A DNA stretch of 64,000 nt from Pseudarthrobacter defluvii (GTDB lineage Bacteria > Actinomycetota > Actinomycetes > Actinomycetales > Micrococcaceae): positions 2,232,001 through 2,296,000 of the forward strand of contig NZ_JAUSYG010000001.1 in assembly GCF_030816725.1 (NCBI RefSeq), in the 5' to 3' direction. Every line of letters starts with the position of its first letter. Positions within the stretch are counted from its first letter, which is position 1. Under the pieces are notes generated by a model. It was given only the letters and a program-made list of their open reading frames with translations. It was not told the origin of the DNA and did no database searches. The translations under genes were made by a program, and so were the position numbers. This document shows positions 1 through 7,885 of the stretch, in pieces.

Positions 1-77
1 CCCGCGGCCAGCGCGGTCTTTCGCAGCGAGCCCATCGGGACTCGTTTCGTTGCTGCTAAAGGGTCGATGCTTGTCAT
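1..77 (-). CDS. DUF4386-like membrane protein, 5' end only
   Basis: Only the first 25 or so residues lie in the window; the gene runs off the left edge. The start is the ATG at 77, preceded by a strong GAAGGAGA ribosome-binding site eight bases away. The visible N-terminus ends in SLRKTALAAG, which resembles the cytoplasmic lead-in to the first membrane helix of DUF4386 proteins, a family with three more members in this window (4819, 7886, 9799). It lies 39 bases downstream of the small gene at 117-383 on the same strand, so the two are probably co-transcribed. Family assignment is inference from a short stretch. Confidence 0.5.
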   Translation of the reverse strand, partial: MTSIDPLAATKRVPMGSLRKTALAA

Positions 78-116
78 GGTGTCGTTCTCCTTCGTGGAAT
101 GCCTGGGGAGCATGAG

Positions 117-383
117 CTATCGGGGCTCTGTGGTGGACTCGGGCTTGTCGGGTTCAACCTGAGTGACAGAAATCAGCGGCAGGCCGATATCGCGCACTTT
201 TTGGAGCAGACCATGCAGTGCGGCCTGGTCAGCCACGTGGCCGTGGAGGATTGTGGTGCCGTCGTTTTCGTTCGTCAGGCTCAGTGCGTCGAACCAGGCA
301 GTCCACCGGGAATCCAGGTGGCCTTCGAGTCGAATGTCGTACCATCCGGAGTTGTGGTGATGGCCGGTCGGTATTTCGCTCAC
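117..383 (-). CDS. Small hypothetical protein (88 aa)
   Basis: I do not recognise a named domain. The protein is soluble and acidic, with a compact alpha/beta pattern (YDIRLEGHLDSRW at about 15-27, then a helix at HVADQAALHGLLQKVRDIGLPL and a final strand LISVTQVEP). I chose the GTG at 383 because AAAGGAG sits just upstream; a longer reading to 494 has no such site. It sits between the LuxR-type regulator (581-3307) and the DUF4386-like gene at 1-77, all on the minus strand, so it is probably an accessory to that membrane protein or part of its regulatory circuit (inference). Confidence 0.6.
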   Translation of the reverse strand: MSEIPTGHHHNSGWYDIRLEGHLDSRWTAWFDALSLTNENDGTTILHGHVADQAALHGLLQKVRDIGLPLISVTQVEPDKPESTTEPR

Positions 384-580
384 GGCGCTCCTTTCACTGT
401 GTCCGACTGGATGGACCTCAGCCGGCGTTGCGGCTGTTTCGTTGTCCTGATCGAACGGTAGAAGGAGACCTAATGACCACGCGTCATCACACATGGTGAT
501 TAGCGTGGTGATTTATTCACCGGGCCTTGTCATGCCATATTCCGTCCATCCGCGGCGGCCCGGGCTGGCCGGTTGCCGGA

Positions 581-3307
581 TCAGGACAACAGGCCCAGTT
601 CTTCGGCCCTGCGGACCGCTGCGCGACGGCTGTTCACACCGAGCTTGGCGTAGATATGACTGGTGTGCGTCCGCACCGTGTTCAGGGACACCGTGAGTTC
701 GTGAGCGATGCCCGGACCGTCGAGGTCCGTTCCGAGCAGCCGGAGAACGTCCAGCTCGCGTTCACTCAGCGGCTCGATCAAGCCCTGATTGACGGGTGCG
801 GTCTCTTCGGTGTTGTTGTTCATTGCCGTCAGGAGCCGGCGGAGGTAGCCCGGGGCTGTCCGTTGTTTCACAGCCGCCCTGAGCAGTGAAGCCATCGGTG
901 CGCCTTCATCAGCGAAAATCCGAACGTAGCCCTCCGGCTCGGACAACGCTGCGGCTCGCTGCAGGAATGCCAGCGCCGCCGGGATGTCCCCTCGCATCTG
1001 GTCGGCAAGCGCATGAAGCACGAGGATCTCGATGATGCTTCCCGTTCTCCCGCCATCCTCTGCCGCTTGCAGAAGGCGGCCCAGCAGTCGGATTGCCTCG
1101 TCAAGGGAGGGCGTTGAGCGCTCTGCTGTGTGCCGGGCAAGGAGCACCCGGGCAAGAGTGATGTGCTCGAACTCGCGAAGGTAGCTGAGTTCATCTTCCG
1201 CTGTCAGGGCCCGCTCCCGCACCCAGCCGAGCGCTTGCCCCAACCGCCCTTGCGCGACCCAGGTCCGTGCTCTCAAAGCCGGCACCGGACGAACATTGGG
1301 GAAGTAATCGCTGACGTAGAGCCGGTCAGCCTCAGCCAGGAGGTCGAGCGCTCCGGCCGGGTCTCCTTCCGCCTCCCGGATCCGAGCCATCGCGACGCGC
1401 CAGCGATACAGATTTTGCGGCAGCTCGCTGAGGGGACCGAGCTGCTGGCTGCGGACTAGGAGCCGGGCTGCGCCCTGCAGGTCGCCGCGCTCCCGGCAGA
1501 CCCCGCTCATGCCCACATACATGTCGGCTGTCCCCCGCAGAGCCGATCCGTGCTGTTCAGGGACGCGCTCCAGGGCCCGTTCGTAGGTGCGCATGGCGTC
1601 ATTGAGATGTCCCTGGGCCAGCCGGATGTCCGCCAGCGCGATCGCGCATCCAAATGTGTCGGCAAGGTGCCGTGCACGGTGCAGGCCGGCCATGCATTCG
1701 GCATACGCCCGATGGGCTGCCTCGAGCTCCCCACGCCCCCAGTAGGCGAGTCCCAGCAAGCCGGATGCGGCGGCACGGCTGAGATGATCTCCCTCAGGTG
1801 CAAGCTCAAGTGCACGTTGGGCATGACCTGCCGCCCCGGATCCGTCGCCCCGGCCCAGCGCCAGCGCGGCCCGATATACCTCAATCGTCTCGGGAAGGCG
1901 GCGAAATTCCTCCTCGTCGGCGACGACCATTTCCGCTGATCGGCCTTGGATTTCCTTACTCGTATCCGTCAGTGACTTCAGCCACCGTTCGACCTCCCGC
2001 AGCCGGGCCTCGGCTTCCTCGACATCGCCGCTTACGACCAACGTCCCGACCAGCCCCACGCCCAGAACGGGCCTGACGCGGACCACATCGTCCGGGAGCA
2101 CCTTCAACCAGCCGCGCAGCACGGCCTCCTGCCGGTTCCGCCGAATGGCGGGAACCGCTAGCTCGACGAGGTGCGCCGCCCGATCGAAATCCTGCGCGGC
2201 CACGGCATGGCGGACAGCATCGAACGCCTGACCATTCTGTTCGTACCAAGTGCTCGCCCGCCGATGCAGAACCGGGAGCTCTTCGCCGCGCTCCTCCAGC
2301 AGGCGCGCCCGTAGAACGTCGGCAAAAAGCTGGTGATAGCGATACCACTGACGGCGGTCATCCAAGGGAACCAGAAACAGGTTCGCTCGCTCCAACTCCA
2401 CGAGCCTGAGCTTGCCGTTGTCCTGTCCGGTGACGGCATCGCACAGTGGGCCGGTAAGCCGATCCAGGATGGAGGTTTCGAGCAGGAAGCGTTGGACATC
2501 CTCTGGTTGGCGCTGCAGGACCTCCTCGGCCAAGTAGTCGACGATGTATCGGTCGTCCCCGGCAAAGCCTGCGATGAAGGCGGCGAGGTCTTCGCGACCC
2601 TGCATCGAAAGCGCAGCGAGCTGGAGCGCCGCGATCCACCCTTCGGTGCGTCCTTCCAGCGCTGCTATATCCCCTGCCGTCAGCTCCAATCCCATGGCGC
2701 CGCTGAGGTAAGCCGCCGCCTCGTCCGCAGTAAATCGCAGATCGGCGGCGCGGATCTCGACGAGCTCGCCCCGTGCCCGTAACCTTGCCAACGGCAACAC
2801 CGGGTCGGCTCGGCCGGCGATTACGAGATGCACCTGCGGTGGCAGGTGCTCCAGCAGGAAAGCAATCCCGTCGTGTATATCGGGTGCATCGATAACGTGA
2901 TAATCATCGAGAACCAAGACCACATCGCTCGAGACGGCGTGGAGGTTATTGAGCAGGCTGGCGAGCACCGCTTCGATGGGCGGCTGTGCCGACTGCAGGA
3001 GCGAGAGCGCAGCGGCGCCAACCCCATCGGACGCCGTCTTCAACGCCGTGATGAAGTACGTCCAGAACATCGTGGAATCGTTGTCACGCTTGTCGAGCGA
3101 GAGCCACGCCGCCGACCATCCATCAGCGGAAGCGGATGCGAGCCACTCCGTCAGCAACGTCGTCTTACCGAAGCCGGCCGGGGCCGACACCAGCGTCAAC
3201 GTGGACTCCGCTCCACGGTTCAGACGCTCGCTCAACCTCGGACGCTCTGTCAGACCCCGTCGCCGTCTGGGGACGCGGAGCTTGCTCTCAAGCAGTGGGC
3301 CCGCCAT
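581..3307 (-). CDS. MalT-like LuxR-family ATP-dependent transcriptional regulator
   Basis: A 908-residue LAL-type regulator. An STAND/AAA-like NTPase domain opens the protein with Walker A SAPAGFGKTT at about 41-50 and a Walker B-like LVLDDYH at about 131-137. A long helical TPR-like middle section follows. The last 65 residues are a LuxR helix-turn-helix (LSERELDVLRLLG ... VSLNTVRTHTSHIYAKLGV). Such proteins bind a small ligand and ATP, oligomerise and activate promoters. The start is the ATG at 3307, with GGAGG ten bases upstream; the open frame extends to 3406 but lacks a better site. The small gene and DUF4386-like gene downstream on the same strand are likely targets (inference). Confidence 0.9.
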   Translation of the reverse strand: MAGPLLESKLRVPRRRRGLTERPRLSERLNRGAESTLTLVSAPAGFGKTTLLTEWLASASADGWSAAWLSLDKRDNDSTMFWTYFITALKTASDGVGAAALSLLQSAQPPIEAVLASLLNNLHAVSSDVVLVLDDYHVIDAPDIHDGIAFLLEHLPPQVHLVIAGRADPVLPLARLRARGELVEIRAADLRFTADEAAAYLSGAMGLELTAGDIAALEGRTEGWIAALQLAALSMQGREDLAAFIAGFAGDDRYIVDYLAEEVLQRQPEDVQRFLLETSILDRLTGPLCDAVTGQDNGKLRLVELERANLFLVPLDDRRQWYRYHQLFADVLRARLLEERGEELPVLHRRASTWYEQNGQAFDAVRHAVAAQDFDRAAHLVELAVPAIRRNRQEAVLRGWLKVLPDDVVRVRPVLGVGLVGTLVVSGDVEEAEARLREVERWLKSLTDTSKEIQGRSAEMVVADEEEFRRLPETIEVYRAALALGRGDGSGAAGHAQRALELAPEGDHLSRAAASGLLGLAYWGRGELEAAHRAYAECMAGLHRARHLADTFGCAIALADIRLAQGHLNDAMRTYERALERVPEQHGSALRGTADMYVGMSGVCRERGDLQGAARLLVRSQQLGPLSELPQNLYRWRVAMARIREAEGDPAGALDLLAEADRLYVSDYFPNVRPVPALRARTWVAQGRLGQALGWVRERALTAEDELSYLREFEHITLARVLLARHTAERSTPSLDEAIRLLGRLLQAAEDGGRTGSIIEILVLHALADQMRGDIPAALAFLQRAAALSEPEGYVRIFADEGAPMASLLRAAVKQRTAPGYLRRLLTAMNNNTEETAPVNQGLIEPLSERELDVLRLLGTDLDGPGIAHELTVSLNTVRTHTSHIYAKLGVNSRRAAVRRAEELGLLS

Positions 3308-3584
3308 GACCGCCTCCCCTCTGCAGACAGTGTACGGCTGCCACGAATGGTGCCGACGCCCATTCCGAGTCGGCAGGGCGAAATGCTCGGCCCGGGTGAT
3401 CATCAATGTGGACTGTGAACGCCCAGTACTAGCCAGCTTCTACATAGCAAGACATAACCCCGTTCACCTGACCCGGTTTTTCACATCCAAGGATGAGGCG
3501 GTGACCTGGCGGACGGACGGTCTTTTGCTGACCTGCCACCTGTAGGGCAGGGGTTACGGTTTGGTCGTCATGGTTGGAGGCAAC

Positions 3585-4073
3585 CTATCTAGCCGTTCGT
3601 CTCCAGCTGTCCCCGGGCGCCTTCACGAAGCGCTTCCACACGTAGTCCCAGGGCGTCACGGCCAGGATGGCGGTTACAAAGAGAATACTGAAGAGCATTT
3701 CAGAGGTGGCCTCGTCCATGTCGTTGGCGATGAGGAGGGGCAGGGCTACGATTCCCAGCCAGAGCACTTTCCAGATCACTTCGAACATGAGAATCGGGAG
3801 CATTCCGATGGGGTACCTGAGTCCCAGGAGCGCCAGAAGCGACATCGCTGTCAGAATGCAGACGACTACGCCGTCCATTACCGGCATCGACGCTGCCTGG
3901 AGAAGCAGGGGCCATTTGACGATGATGAGCCCTACTGCCATCAGCAGGTAACCGCCCCGCATCATGTGCAGGCGGAAGGTCGGCAAAACCGCGCCGGCCG
4001 GGCCGTCCTTCCCGGGTATAACTGTCCGGGGATGATGATTCAGGGGGAGTGAGGATGCGGCGGGCTGTGACAT
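3585..4073 (-). CDS. Four-helix integral membrane protein, paralogue of 8611-9060
   Basis: A 162-residue protein with four predicted membrane helices at about 38-55, 69-86, 90-114 and 126-142, ending in a conserved PWDYVWKR cytoplasmic tail. I do not recognise a named family. It is strikingly similar to the product of 8611-9060, which lies in opposite orientation: long stretches such as RGGYLLMAVGLIIVKWPLL and LGLRYPIGMLPIL are shared, and the DNA is also clearly alike. The N-terminal 30 residues are unique to this copy. The start at 4073 has AAAGGATCC upstream. It is monocistronic, with a palindrome at 4171-4199 in its promoter region. Confidence 0.75.
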   Translation of the reverse strand: MSQPAASSLPLNHHPRTVIPGKDGPAGAVLPTFRLHMMRGGYLLMAVGLIIVKWPLLLQAASMPVMDGVVVCILTAMSLLALLGLRYPIGMLPILMFEVIWKVLWLGIVALPLLIANDMDEATSEMLFSILFVTAILAVTPWDYVWKRFVKAPGDSWRRTAR

Positions 4074-4170
4074 GGTCAGGATCCTTTGATGTTTGGTGGT
4101 CCGGCCCGCGGATGCGTTGCCGGGCCCGTGGCTTTCCGTTATCCGCTGCCGCAGCAAAAATCATGGCCAC

Positions 4171-4199
4171 CTACCTTACTACCGAGCAGTACAGGTAGG
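4171..4199. promoter_or_regulatory. Imperfect palindrome upstream of the 4073 membrane gene
   Basis: The arms CTACCTTACT and AGTACAGGTAG face each other across seven bases, about 100 bases upstream of the minus-strand start at 4073. The geometry fits a TetR-type operator. It differs from the CGTACnnnGTACG sites found at neighbouring promoters, so a different regulator may act here. Function is inferred. Confidence 0.35.
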
Positions 4200-4368
4200 G
4201 ACTTCATAAGATACGTGACGCGAGGGCCGGAACCGGCCCGACGTTACGCAGCTTTGGGCGGGGGCTGGGCGGGCCGGGCAGAAGGGCCGGACGCGGGTCC
4301 GGGTCCGTGGGCGCGGCGGTAGATGAAGTACTCGGCTACGGCGAGGCTGAGAACCCATGATGCCCCGA

Positions 4369-4629
4369 TCAGTAGCGCCCGGGGGGTGCAATCCCTCGTC
4401 CCAGGCCCCCGGCCCCCAGAAGAATTAGGAGTACCGCCGTGCCGATTAGTAGGAGCGCGGTGGTGAGTCCATCCATTTCCCGCGGAAGCGAACGGTAGGC
4501 CGACAGCGCACCCACCGCGGCGAGTCCGAGCAGGACCCCCAGCATCAGGATGGCCATGGGCAGCGCGGGCATTCTGGCTGCTGGTGAATTGGGCCCGCGG
4601 GCAGGATTGTCGGGCATTGACGTGGACAT
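4369..4629 (-). CDS. Small membrane protein, probably frameshifted (remnant continues to 4244)
   Basis: The open frame gives 86 residues with two hydrophobic segments (about 24-42 and 57-77) and stops after GRGIAPPGRY. Past the stop, a different frame continues with ALLIGASWVLSLAVAEYF and then a Pro-rich tail down to 4244, which looks like a lost third helix. Restoring one C in the CCCCCC run near 4390 joins the two parts. The start ATG at 4629 follows GAAAGAAGCAAGCC, almost the same leader as the gene at 5505, and both proteins begin MS-S-MP. A paired operator lies 83 bases upstream. I recognise no family. Confidence 0.55.
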   Translation of the reverse strand: MSTSMPDNPARGPNSPAARMPALPMAILMLGVLLGLAAVGALSAYRSLPREMDGLTTALLLIGTAVLLILLGAGGLGRGIAPPGRY

Positions 4630-4711
4630 GGCTTGCTTCTTTCATAGAGGGCTGACGGTTGGAGTACCAAGAGCCGGCGACCGGATTAGCGGCCCGCCAC
4701 AGCACAGGTTT

Positions 4712-4747
4712 CGTACTGCGTACGGTCCACATACCGCACCTAGTACG
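4712..4747. promoter_or_regulatory. Paired 13-bp palindromes (TetR-type operator, copy 1)
   Basis: CGTACTGCGTACG at 4712 and CGCACCTAGTACG at 4735 start exactly 23 bp apart, about two helical turns. The first is a perfect CGTACnnnGTACG dyad; the second has one degenerate half-site. They lie upstream of the minus-strand gene starting at 4629. The same arrangement occurs at 5713-5748 and 6745-6780, the latter in the promoter region of a tetR gene, which makes the product of 6019-6720 the likely binder (inference). Confidence 0.6.
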
Positions 4748-4818
4748 AACACGCGATAGGGAGAGGGACGGACAGGTACCGTGTTACCGCCGGGGGTGTG
4801 GCTCAGTGGGGCTGATAT

Positions 4819-5505
4819 TCACGCGATGCGCCTGTGTATCGGACCGCCGTCAACGACCGTCCCGGCGTGGCGGAAGCCGCGGGCGATGAGCCAGATACCG
4901 AAGACCACTTCAAATAGCCCTCCGGGAACAGCTCCGACGAGACCCGCACCTTTGACGCCCAACAGCTCCAAGAGCGAGCCGGCGGCAAAGAACGCGTATC
5001 CAACAAAGCCCCATCCCGCCAGAAATCTGGGAGTCAGGCCTGAGCGGAAGAGGACCGCGCAGAAGAATAGGCTGCCGATTCCAAGTCCGGACATTGCGAC
5101 GTTGTAGGCGATGAAATTTCCGGAGATCGCGGCTGAGCCGTTGAGTAGCAGCAGGCAGCCAACACCGACGGCGAGGCCGATGCCCTCAAAGATCCTGGTG
5201 GCCAGATACCCCAAGGCAACGGCCTTGCTGTGCGGCTGCAGGATGGGGAGCATCAGCACGCCGATGCCAATGACGACGAAGGAATTGGTGAGCATGAGCG
5301 CGGCGCCGACGACGAGCATCGCTCTGGAGCTTTGGTCAACAGACCCGGCCAGATTCGTTGCGATGGCGTTGCCGATCCCGTAGGTCAGGAAGCCCGCAAG
5401 AAACAGTGTCCCGACGATCCGGGCTGTCGCCCGCACGCTTCGGGTCAACGGCCGCTTAGGGATGCTGGGTTGCCGGAGGTATCCGCTCGGCATTGACGCT
5501 GACAT
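4819..5505 (-). CDS. DUF4386 domain-containing membrane protein
   Basis: A 228-residue integral membrane protein with six or so hydrophobic helices. It matches the DUF4386 pattern: an N-terminal SVRATARIVGTLFLAGFLTY first helix, a glycine-rich middle helix GYLATRIFEGIGLAVGVG, and a C-terminal GLFEVVFGIWLIARGF. The function of the family is not known. The ATG at 5505 is preceded by GAAAGAAGAAAGCC, nearly identical to the leader of the gene starting at 4629. Its promoter region holds the second paired operator (5713-5748), so it probably belongs to the TetR regulon of this block. Confidence 0.8.
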   Translation of the reverse strand: MSASMPSGYLRQPSIPKRPLTRSVRATARIVGTLFLAGFLTYGIGNAIATNLAGSVDQSSRAMLVVGAALMLTNSFVVIGIGVLMLPILQPHSKAVALGYLATRIFEGIGLAVGVGCLLLLNGSAAISGNFIAYNVAMSGLGIGSLFFCAVLFRSGLTPRFLAGWGFVGYAFFAAGSLLELLGVKGAGLVGAVPGGLFEVVFGIWLIARGFRHAGTVVDGGPIHRRIA

Positions 5506-6018
5506 GGCTTTCTTCTTTCGGGAATGTCTGGCTGGGGATGGTGTGCAGGTTCGGTCCGGCGGGAATTCGACGGGTCCCTGCCAAATGACAGCCTCCGGCC
5601 AGTCTTAGTCGCGCTTTTGGCCGCTTGGACCGGGTTCCGTGTAGGGAGGTTCCGGATCATCCCCGGAAGGTCCTGAAGATTGGTTCATGGGAGAGATGCG
5701 TAAGGAGCTCTTCGTACTTTGTACGCTGAGCATACCGTACTAAGTACGATAAAGCCATAGCGCGGCGGTACCAGCCGACGGCGTACGGGCTGCGCGATAA
5801 GCCGCGGGGACCCATTGAAGTGCCGGGCCTGCATTCGCCGTGTTCCTTCGACTCCAGCTGCAGGGCACCTCCCTGTCGTTACCTGCTTTTGGGATCCACA
5901 GGCTCCGCGGACGTGGTCACTCCTGGGAATCGGCCGGCCAATCGCAGGAAGCCGGATGGTTGAGTGTTCGCCCTCCGCTCTTCACCACACCGTTCGGCCG
6001 TGACGGGTGTTCGTTCCT
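5506..6018. other. Intergenic region between two minus-strand genes
   Basis: No credible gene is seen in these 513 bases. The left half carries the leader of the 5505 gene and the paired operator at 5713-5748. Short frames here lack ribosome-binding sites and family signatures. Confidence 0.6.
5713..5748. promoter_or_regulatory. Paired 13-bp palindromes (TetR-type operator, copy 2)
   Basis: CGTACTTTGTACG at 5713 and CGTACTAAGTACG at 5736 are both perfect CGTACnnnGTACG dyads whose starts are 23 bp apart. They lie about 210 bases upstream of the minus-strand DUF4386 gene starting at 5505. The best-conserved pair of the three. Confidence 0.65.
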
Positions 6019-6720
6019 TTACGTGTTCTGCTGCGACTGGTCCTTGCCGCTGCTGGGGATCGCGCGTGCGAGCCCGTCGAGAATGACGTTCAGCCCGAAA
6101 TCGAACTCGTCCCCGAAGTCGTACCCGGGTTTGAGGACGTGCTCAGTGGCGATCTCAACGAGATGGGGGTACTGCCCGCCTGAGAAGCGTTCAACAATCG
6201 AGGCGGTCACCTCGACGGCGGCGTCCGGGCCGTGGAAGGGCAGGGCGGCTTCCTGGAGGGCTGCTCCGTAGATGTAGCTGTCGAGGAGCGCGTAGGCGTG
6301 GGCCGTCATCTGCACGGAGAATCCCGCGGACCGCAGGGTAGCAAGGGTCGCCTCGTGATGGCGCAGGGTTGCAGCCCCAGGAGATGCGCGGGTCTCCAGC
6401 AGCCCCACGGCCCAGGGGTGGCGCTTGAGCGCAGCCCGCACTGCGTGCGCCCGTCGGTGCATTTGGTCACGCCAGTCCCCCGCGGGGGATGGCGGCTCTA
6501 TTTCGTCGAAGACCATGTCCACGATGCCGTCCAGGATCTCATCCTTGTTGGCCACGTAGTGGTAGAGCGACATCGGCTTCGTCCCCATGCTGTTCGCGAG
6601 GGAACGGATGGTTAAAGACGCGATTCCCGACTCATCGGCGAGGTCGAGGGCGTATCTGAGTACCCTTTCCCGGCTGAGTGGAATTCGTTTCGGGGGCAGG
6701 TTTTGCGTGCTGACTGACAT
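6019..6720 (-). CDS. TetR/AcrR-family transcriptional regulator
   Basis: A 233-residue repressor-type protein. Residues about 18-65 form the TetR helix-turn-helix (RERVLRYALDLADESG ... IRSLANSMGTKPMSLYHYV, then NKDEILDGIVD). The C-terminal domain resembles the ligand-binding domain of TetR itself (TetR_C). I placed the start at the ATG at 6720, with GGGAG upstream, instead of the longer frame to 6828, because the longer one would read through the operator. It is divergent from the oxidoreductase operon at 6819, with a paired palindrome between them, which is the standard autoregulated arrangement. Likely ligand unknown; it may be a substrate of the neighbouring oxidoreductase. Confidence 0.88.
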   Translation of the reverse strand: MSVSTQNLPPKRIPLSRERVLRYALDLADESGIASLTIRSLANSMGTKPMSLYHYVANKDEILDGIVDMVFDEIEPPSPAGDWRDQMHRRAHAVRAALKRHPWAVGLLETRASPGAATLRHHEATLATLRSAGFSVQMTAHAYALLDSYIYGAALQEAALPFHGPDAAVEVTASIVERFSGGQYPHLVEIATEHVLKPGYDFGDEFDFGLNVILDGLARAIPSSGKDQSQQNT

Positions 6721-6744
6721 CGTGGCTCCCAGCCGTATCGGTTT

Positions 6745-6780
6745 AGTACTATGTACGCTACCATAACCGTACAGCGTACG
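6745..6780. promoter_or_regulatory. Paired 13-bp palindromes (TetR-type operator, copy 3)
   Basis: AGTACTATGTACG at 6745 and CGTACAGCGTACG at 6768 start 23 bp apart between the divergent tetR (start 6720) and oxidoreductase (start 6819) genes. This placement supports the product of 6019-6720 as the regulator that binds all three paired sites. Confidence 0.65.
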
Positions 6781-6818
6781 AAATTGCGCTTTCAATCCAG
6801 CATCTAAGGAGAGCGGCC

Positions 6819-7871
6819 ATGACCTCACCGGGTCAGAGCGTCACAGAAGGTCTGTTAGGACGCCCAGCGTCCGCAGGGGAAGTGCCCATGCGGGCCATAG
6901 TGCAGGAGGCCTACGGACCCGCCGATGTCCTGCACCTGGCGCACATTGCCCGCCCCGCCATTAGCGAAAAAGAGGTTCTGGTCCGTGTGCACGCGGCGGG
7001 ACTGGACCGGGGCACCTGGCATGTCACCACCGGACTGCCCTACGCCTTACGGTTGGTCTACGGCATCCGCGCCCCTAAAAACCCTGTCCCGGGGCTGGAC
7101 CTTGCCGGCACGGTCACAGCAGTCGGGGCAGCCGTGACCAGGTTCTCGGTCGGGGACGAAGTCTTCGGTTTCGGAAAAGGTCCCTTCGCTGAGTTCGCCG
7201 CCGCCCGGGAAGACAAACTCGCCCGCAAACCTGCCAACCTGACCTTCGAACAAGCCTCGGTCGTTCCGGTCTCGGCCAGCACCGCCCTGCAGGCGCTCCG
7301 CGCCGCCCGCCCCATAACGCCGGGGCAGAAGGTACTGGTCCTGGGCGCCTCAGGCGGGGTCGGCAGCTATGCCGTGCAGTTGGCCAAGGCGGCCGGGGCC
7401 GTGGTCACCGGCGTGGGCAGCACCGCCAAAATGGACCTGATTCGCTCCCTCGGGGCCGACCACGTCATCGACTACACGCGTCAGGACTTCGCTGACGGCA
7501 CCGCACGATACGACCTGATTCTGGACATCGCAGGAAACCCCACCCTGGCCAGCCTCCGCAACGCCCTTACCCCTAAGGGAACCGCTGTCATCACCGGCGG
7601 GGAGGAAGGCGGATCCTGGACCGGCAGCATGGACCGGCAGCTCCGGGCCCTGGCCCTCAACCCGTTCATCACCCAGCGGCTGACCATGATCACGTCAAAG
7701 CAACGCGCGTCGGACCTCGAGCACCTCACTGGACTTATCGAAGCTGGCACCCTTACACCGGTCATCGATCGGGCCTACCCCTTAGAGCAGGTCCCGGACG
7801 CCATGCGCTACTTCGACGCCGGCAAAGCCCGCGGAAAAATCTCCATCACCATCCAAGCCCCACAAGCCTAA
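6819..7871 (+). CDS. MDR-superfamily NAD(P)-dependent alcohol dehydrogenase / quinone oxidoreductase
   Basis: A 350-residue medium-chain dehydrogenase of the zinc-free quinone-oxidoreductase type. The GroES-like domain spans roughly 24-150 (PGLDLAGTVTAVG near 91-103). A Rossmann domain follows with LVLGASGGVGSYAVQLAK at about 173-190. No catalytic zinc cysteine or GHE motif is seen. Upstream CTAAGGAGAGCGGCC supports the ATG at 6819; an internal ATG at 6888 (MRAIVQEAYGP) also has a plausible site and matches the usual N-terminus of the family, so the true start is uncertain. First gene of a three-gene operon controlled from the divergent tetR promoter. The substrate is unknown. Confidence 0.88.
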   Translation: MTSPGQSVTEGLLGRPASAGEVPMRAIVQEAYGPADVLHLAHIARPAISEKEVLVRVHAAGLDRGTWHVTTGLPYALRLVYGIRAPKNPVPGLDLAGTVTAVGAAVTRFSVGDEVFGFGKGPFAEFAAAREDKLARKPANLTFEQASVVPVSASTALQALRAARPITPGQKVLVLGASGGVGSYAVQLAKAAGAVVTGVGSTAKMDLIRSLGADHVIDYTRQDFADGTARYDLILDIAGNPTLASLRNALTPKGTAVITGGEEGGSWTGSMDRQLRALALNPFITQRLTMITSKQRASDLEHLTGLIEAGTLTPVIDRAYPLEQVPDAMRYFDAGKARGKISITIQAPQA

Positions 7872-7885
7872 GAGAGAAGCCCGCC

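Noticed and set aside
4380..4400. Programmed -1 frameshift at the CCCCCC run
   Set aside because: The run does not give good re-pairing in the A and P sites and no downstream pseudoknot is evident; decay or a sequencing indel is simpler.
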